Assembly (NCBI RefSeq): GCF_000420705.1
Contig: NZ_ATVL01000007.1
Location: forward strand, 372,001-436,000
Direction: 5' to 3'
Length of the DNA stretch: 64,000 bases
DNA from: Hymenobacter norwichensis DSM 15439
Lineage (GTDB): Bacteria > Bacteroidota > Bacteroidia > Cytophagales > Hymenobacteraceae
Shown here: piece after piece, positions 60,143 through 64,000 of the stretch
Layout: the number at the start of each line of letters is the position of its first letter
Numbering within the stretch: the stretch's first letter is position 1
Translations under genes and position numbers: made by a program
Notes under the pieces: model-generated
Seen by the model: only the letters and a program-made list of their open reading frames with translations
Database searches by the model: none
What the model was told of the DNA's origin: nothing

Positions 60143-61738
60143 TCACCTCCCCGAGCCGTCTCGGTCGAAGGCGTGTGACTTGACACCGCGGGTGGTTTTG
60201 TCTTTTAACTCCGGAGCGGGTTCAAACTCGTTGTTGCGGGCTGTATCATAGAAACGAGTCTTGCGGCGCAATCCTTTTACCCGCGACTCATCCACTACCA
60301 AGTCTTCCTGGGGGCCGCCGTATATGTTTACGAACGGGCTGCGCCGCACCGAGCCACGTATTTCAAATATATCGTCGCCGTGCAACCCGTATAGGTTGAT
60401 ATGACGGGTGTAGGCAGGGTTGAAACTGCGGCGGTACAACAGCGAGTCCGTTTTGAGGTCCTTTTTGCCATCGGGGATGCGGTATACCGATACCAGCGTG
60501 AGCGTGTCGTGGAGGCGGTCCACTACAAACCGTTCCTCTTCATCGGTGCCGGCTACCAGCACGCTCTTGGCTCGCAGCTCATAGAAGCGGGCGGCGGCTT
60601 TGGGGAGGGCGTCGCGCCGGGCCCGCAGGTCGGCTACCATTTCGGCGCCTTCCTGCTGATATAGTTCCCGTGGCAACCCCTGGCGCACCGCTTTTTCCAA
60701 CACTGCATCGGTGAGGCGTGTTTGCAGGTCGCGGGCGATGAGCAGATAAGCACTGCGGTTCAGTTCAGTAAGTACATGCTCGTCGAGGTAGCGGGCGTTG
60801 CGGGTATAGCCCTCAATGCTTTCGTAGCGGGGCCCAAAGGTTTGGAACTTGCGCACAAACTTGCTAGCTAACCACGGAATCAGGCCATCATTGAATCGAA
60901 AAAACACTTGGTCCCGGTCTTGTGGCACGGGCACCCAGCGCGTTTTGCCCTGCGTGGCGGGGTAGGCGGCCCAGGTCCACTGCCCTTCGTGCCGGTCCCA
61001 GTCGCCAATCAGCAAATCAAGCAACCGCGCCCGTACGAATGCTTCTTCGTCGATGGTGTGTTTGTTTGAGGCATAGCGCTGTTCCAGCATATTGTCGCTT
61101 TCTTCCAGCGCAGTGGCACCCGGTACGCGGCCGGCAATATTCACCTGCTTCTCTAGCTTTTCTTCCAGCATCACCACGCGGCCCCGGTATAGCTCCGACG
61201 CCTTGCCAAGCCCATCTTCATCGGCTCTGACGTAGAAAGGGCGGGGGCTTGTATGGAGTACCCCGGCTGCTTCAGCTAGCGGTGGCACCACAAAAGCGCC
61301 ATATGGATGCCCAGCCGACGTAGCGTCGCGCACTAGATTTAGCACGAATGTGTGGCGCAGTACTTTAGGTAGCGTACGGTACGGGTTCTTGTCGATAGAG
61401 CGGAGCGCGTAACCCTGGCCGTTGCGGTCAAGCACCGTCATGCTGGTTGTTTGAAATCCACCCCCAAGTTTGCCTGGTTGCAGCCCTCCTGGTACCACTG
61501 TTGCTGGCTTTAGTACTGGTAGCGTAACCACTTGGGTCCAGGCCGGGCGGTGGTGGGGGCCTAGTAATACGCGGCCAATAGGGCCTCTTTTATAATGACG
61601 ACCGGCGGTTACGCGGGCACTGTCGGCATTGGCGGCCAACGGCGTAGAGTCAGGCCGAGCATCGGGCTGAAAGAATTTCTGACGGGCACAGCCCGCGGCA
61701 AAAAAAACAACGAAAGCAAGAGGGTAGGGATATTTCAT
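60143..61738 (-). CDS. lipoprotein of uncharacterised Bacteroidota family, kinase-like motifs intact
   Basis: 531 residues with a lipoprotein signal (MKYPYPLAFVVFFAAGC, C17). Conserved blocks are GGGFQTTSM (92-100), YALRSIDK (110-117), GHPYGAFVVPPLAEAAGV, VMLEEKLEK, LLIGDWDRHEGQW (242-254), VPQDRDQVFFRFNDG (271-285) and a beta-rich tail (INLYGLHGDDIFEI). Within the larger family (some members fused to phosphoesterase or barrel domains, from memory) no biochemical function is established to my knowledge. The order Gly-rich/Gln loop, basic strand, [GN]-x-DRH-xx-[NQ] and a metal-like DRD resembles HipA, CotH or Fam20-type atypical kinases; this is my inference. It is divergent from a paralog 184 bp away. 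Confidence 0.75.
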   Translation of the reverse strand: MKYPYPLAFVVFFAAGCARQKFFQPDARPDSTPLAANADSARVTAGRHYKRGPIGRVLLGPHHRPAWTQVVTLPVLKPATVVPGGLQPGKLGGGFQTTSMTVLDRNGQGYALRSIDKNPYRTLPKVLRHTFVLNLVRDATSAGHPYGAFVVPPLAEAAGVLHTSPRPFYVRADEDGLGKASELYRGRVVMLEEKLEKQVNIAGRVPGATALEESDNMLEQRYASNKHTIDEEAFVRARLLDLLIGDWDRHEGQWTWAAYPATQGKTRWVPVPQDRDQVFFRFNDGLIPWLASKFVRKFQTFGPRYESIEGYTRNARYLDEHVLTELNRSAYLLIARDLQTRLTDAVLEKAVRQGLPRELYQQEGAEMVADLRARRDALPKAAARFYELRAKSVLVAGTDEEERFVVDRLHDTLTLVSVYRIPDGKKDLKTDSLLYRRSFNPAYTRHINLYGLHGDDIFEIRGSVRRSPFVNIYGGPQEDLVVDESRVKGLRRKTRFYDTARNNEFEPAPELKDKTTRGVKSHAFDRDGSGR

Positions 61739-61922
61739 GCGGGGCGAAAAGCGCGGCTTGCTTCCTTGAACGCAGATACTGGCCAGTAGTTAGTGATGAT
61801 TGTACCAGTAGTGGCTCCCGTCGCTAGGGCTGAGGTTGCCTCAAGTCAGATTTGTCAAGTAAACAGCACAATAGTTCAACCCCTATGGGTTGGTTTGCGG
61901 TATAAGGCTGGTGTCCGACCTT

Positions 61923-63554
61923 ATGGCGCTGCTTCATTACGCTGTGTTACTCTCCCTTATTACACGTCGGGTCTGGTTTGCTGGTTGGTTATGTACCTGG
62001 GCTACGTGCCCAGCCTGTACTGCGCCGGCCGCGCCTACTCCAGTGGCAGCTCCCGCTCAAATTCTAGCCGATTCCACGGTGCGCGTGGCCGCAGGGCCGC
62101 AATACGAACGGTCGGCACTGCATCAGTTTTTCTGGGGCAAGCACTACCGCAAGCTGTGGGGGCTGCCTATTACCGTGCCCGTGTTCAACCTGCGCACTGC
62201 CGTGCCGGGCGGCCTAACACCGGTGCGGGAGGGAGGCTCGTTCCAAACCAAGAACCTGCGTTTGGTTGCCCCCGACGGCCGGCAATACGTGCTACGCTCC
62301 GTGGACAAGGATGCCACCAAGGCCCTGCCCGAAGAGCTGCAAAACGGCCCCATCGGTCGTTTAATGAAAGACCAAACCAGCGTTATCAACCCCTATGGCG
62401 CCTACATTGTGCCCACCCTGGCCGAGGCTGTGGGCGTGTACCACACCAATCCTGTACTGGTATATGTGGCCGATGACCCCGCACTAGGCGAATTTCGGAC
62501 GGCGTTTGCCAATGCCTTATACTTGCTGGAAGAACGACCCGAGGGCGACCAAAGCACCGTGGCTAGCTTCGGCAATTCCAGTTTAGTAGAAAGCTCCCGC
62601 CGGGTATTCACTAACCTGTTAACCACACCCCAGTATCGGGTGGAAGCTCGCCCGTATCTGCGGGCCCGGTTGTTCGATATGTGGCTCGGCGACTGGAGCC
62701 GGCGCGAAGACCAGTGGCGCTGGGCCAGCTTTCCAACTCCCAGTAATGGAACGCAGTACCGACCCATTCCGCGCGACCGGGACCACGCTTTTTTCAAGTT
62801 TAATGATGGTCTGCTGACCCACATGATAGGCTGGGTGAAGTCTAATTACCAAACCTTCGACAACGATATTAAGCTCAATGATGTGGCTGGCCTCAACCGT
62901 GCCGCCGAGCCTATGGACAAGTCGTTGCTGGTGTATCTCAGCCGACAAGATTTCCAGCAAATTGCCGATTCCATGCGGCAGCAGCTCTCCGACGCTGTCA
63001 TCAAACAGGCGCTGACCGTGTGGCCTCAGGAGGTGTATGCGCTGGCGGGAGAGGAGTTCAGTAGCAAGCTCCGAAGCCGACGCCGCCAGTTGCCAGCCGT
63101 GGCCAACAAGTTTTATGAGCTGCTGGCCCGCCACGTGGAAGTGCCTGGCACCGATGCCCCCGAGCGGTTTGTAGTGGAGGCTCCCACGCCGCAGCAACTC
63201 CAAGTTAGCGTGTATCAGCGCGGCTGTGCCTGCCTGGATAGTTTGGTAGGGCGGCGCGTGTTTAAAACGGGCGAAACCAGCACAGTGAAGCTGTTTGGAC
63301 TGGGCGGCAACGACGTTTTCGAGCTGCGGGTCTTGCCCACTTCGGGCATCACGCTCAGCATTTATGACGGAGCCGGGCAGGATGTGGTAACTGCTCCGCT
63401 GGAAAATGCGCCCAGCCGGACACGTATTACTGTATTCGACAGCGGCGACGGTAACACCATTCGGGTACCCCGCCCCGTGAAAGTAGAGAAGTACGTGCCC
63501 GCAGCCACCGAATTTGATGGCGCTGGCTGGCTACTGCGGCACCGGCTGTTTTAG
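61923..63554 (+). CDS. exported paralog of the same family with altered D-R-H motif
   Basis: 543 residues from ATG 61923. A hydrophobic, Cys/Trp-rich leader (ALLHYAVLLSLITRRVWFAGW) probably serves for export. Family blocks are present: EGGSFQTKNL, YVLRSVDKD, YGAYIVPTLAEAVGVYHTNP, YLLEERPE, RARLFDMWLGDWSRREDQW, PIPRDRDHAFFKFNDG. The central motif reads GDWSRR (256-261): Ser259 and Arg261 replace the Asp and His kept in the divergent partner, while the Gln and the DRD remain. If the kinase-like reading is right, this copy is catalytically impaired. Other family residues remain well conserved, so a non-catalytic role is plausible. Confidence 0.75.
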   Translation: MALLHYAVLLSLITRRVWFAGWLCTWATCPACTAPAAPTPVAAPAQILADSTVRVAAGPQYERSALHQFFWGKHYRKLWGLPITVPVFNLRTAVPGGLTPVREGGSFQTKNLRLVAPDGRQYVLRSVDKDATKALPEELQNGPIGRLMKDQTSVINPYGAYIVPTLAEAVGVYHTNPVLVYVADDPALGEFRTAFANALYLLEERPEGDQSTVASFGNSSLVESSRRVFTNLLTTPQYRVEARPYLRARLFDMWLGDWSRREDQWRWASFPTPSNGTQYRPIPRDRDHAFFKFNDGLLTHMIGWVKSNYQTFDNDIKLNDVAGLNRAAEPMDKSLLVYLSRQDFQQIADSMRQQLSDAVIKQALTVWPQEVYALAGEEFSSKLRSRRRQLPAVANKFYELLARHVEVPGTDAPERFVVEAPTPQQLQVSVYQRGCACLDSLVGRRVFKTGETSTVKLFGLGGNDVFELRVLPTSGITLSIYDGAGQDVVTAPLENAPSRTRITVFDSGDGNTIRVPRPVKVEKYVPAATEFDGAGWLLRHRLF

Positions 63555-63590
63555 CCCACTACATACCGTAGGCCAACTACCCGCAGTCCT

Positions 63591-63598
63591 TATCTTTG
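63591..63598 (+). promoter_or_regulatory. -7 box of the last gene
   Basis: TATCTTTG matches TAnnTTTG and lies 17 bp before the ATG at 63616, giving a very short leader. No -33 TTG is seen. Confidence 0.5.
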
Positions 63599-63615
63599 CG
63601 GTTCTATCCTATTGT

Positions 63616-64000
63616 ATGCAGCACTTTTCAACGCCAGATTACCTGGCTATTTCCTACCGCGACGACCTACGGATGCTGGTAGCTCGCTGGATGCGGCCAG
63701 TTTCAGCTGTCGAGACCCGGGAAGGCTACCAAGTGATTCTGGCGGCAGGGCAACACTTCCGGTGCCCATTCTGGCTGCTCGACGGCCGCCGCCGGTTGCC
63801 TGCCGACGAAGAAACTACGCAGTGGGGTCTTTATGAATTTTTTCCGCAGCTCAGCGCCAAGTTGGGCAGTAAGGTGTACATGAGCCAGTTGCTTTCGCCT
63901 AGCTATCAATTGCTTACCCAAGGTATTCCGGCGTTCCAACAACTTGAAAGCCAAGCCTCACAATCTTACTTAATGCGGCGTTTCAACGACGAAGCCCATG
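63616..64000 (+). CDS. hypothetical protein, C-terminus cut by window edge
   Basis: Open from ATG 63616 to the window end, 128 codons visible, no stop. The start reads MQHFSTPDYLAISYRDDL, then LRMLVARWMRPVSAVETREGYQVIL with hydrophobic strands and helices in a compact alpha/beta pattern. There is no signal peptide. The alternation and size suggest a small STAS- or SpoIIAA-like domain, but I recognise no motif that proves it. The upstream -7 box and codon use support a real gene. A competing frame from 63612 is basic and Pro-rich and looks like a shadow. Confidence 0.6.
   Translation, partial: MQHFSTPDYLAISYRDDLRMLVARWMRPVSAVETREGYQVILAAGQHFRCPFWLLDGRRRLPADEETTQWGLYEFFPQLSAKLGSKVYMSQLLSPSYQLLTQGIPAFQQLESQASQSYLMRRFNDEAH

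Overview
The window is a chromosomal stretch of a Bacteroidota bacterium and looks most like Hymenobacter or a close relative (Cytophagales). That placement is inferred from four things: a type IX secretion (T9SS) sorting domain on a 1419-residue surface protein; OmpA/PD40 proteins; several promoters with the Bacteroidota -7 box TAnnTTTG, some ending in TTCG; and a high-GC gene set with AT-rich spacers. I saw no rRNA, tRNA, CRISPR array, transposase or phage gene. It reads as core genome with lineage-specific genes mixed in.

Layout. 0-6.3 kb: an OmpA-domain protein cut by the left edge, a small lipoprotein, two tandem lipoprotein-like PBP2 transpeptidases, then an AT-rich gap. 6.3-18 kb: a DUF892 ferritin-like protein, a secreted MBL-fold protein, the fused isobutyryl-CoA mutase icmF, an Uma2-type protein, a GH15 glycoside hydrolase, a formaldehyde dehydrogenase-type enzyme and an HbpS-like protein. 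18.5-30.4 kb: the T9SS cargo protein, lepA, folD, queE, a PorE-like OmpA protein and two small secreted helical proteins. 30.4-46 kb: housekeeping genes (gltA, mnmE, a DtxR-type regulator, fabH, a glycosyltransferase, dapD, msrA, a 3-hydroxyacyl-CoA dehydrogenase, a YbiT-like ABC-F) separated by strong hairpin terminators, then a third small helical protein and a secreted L,D-transpeptidase-type protein. 46-50.5 kb: an M48 protease, a lipid kinase, a metallophosphoesterase and a LON-substrate-binding-domain protein.

50.7-55 kb is a compact sugar-oxidation locus. A LacI-type regulator is divergent from an L-galactose/L-fucose dehydrogenase-like aldo/keto reductase, a fuconolactonase-like amidohydrolase and a zinc alcohol dehydrogenase. 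The divergent spacer has a near-ideal Bacteroidota promoter whose -33 box sits in a CG-centred palindrome, with a perfect 22-bp palindrome upstream. 55-60 kb: mtgA, a small lipoprotein, an App1-type phosphatase, a second M48 protease and topoisomerase IB.

60-63.6 kb holds the most interesting coding locus: two divergent exported paralogs of a poorly described Bacteroidota family. Their conserved motifs (GG-rich loop, LRS-DK, GDWDRHxxQW, DRDxxF) look to me like a HipA/Fam20-type atypical kinase fold. One copy keeps the D-R-H triad and the other has S-R-R, so they may be an active/inactive pair. A second non-standard signal is a set of intergenic long imperfect inverted repeats (about 34.2, 53.9, 56.4 and 60.1 kb). 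At least two share sequence words and loop structure, which suggests a dispersed palindromic element.
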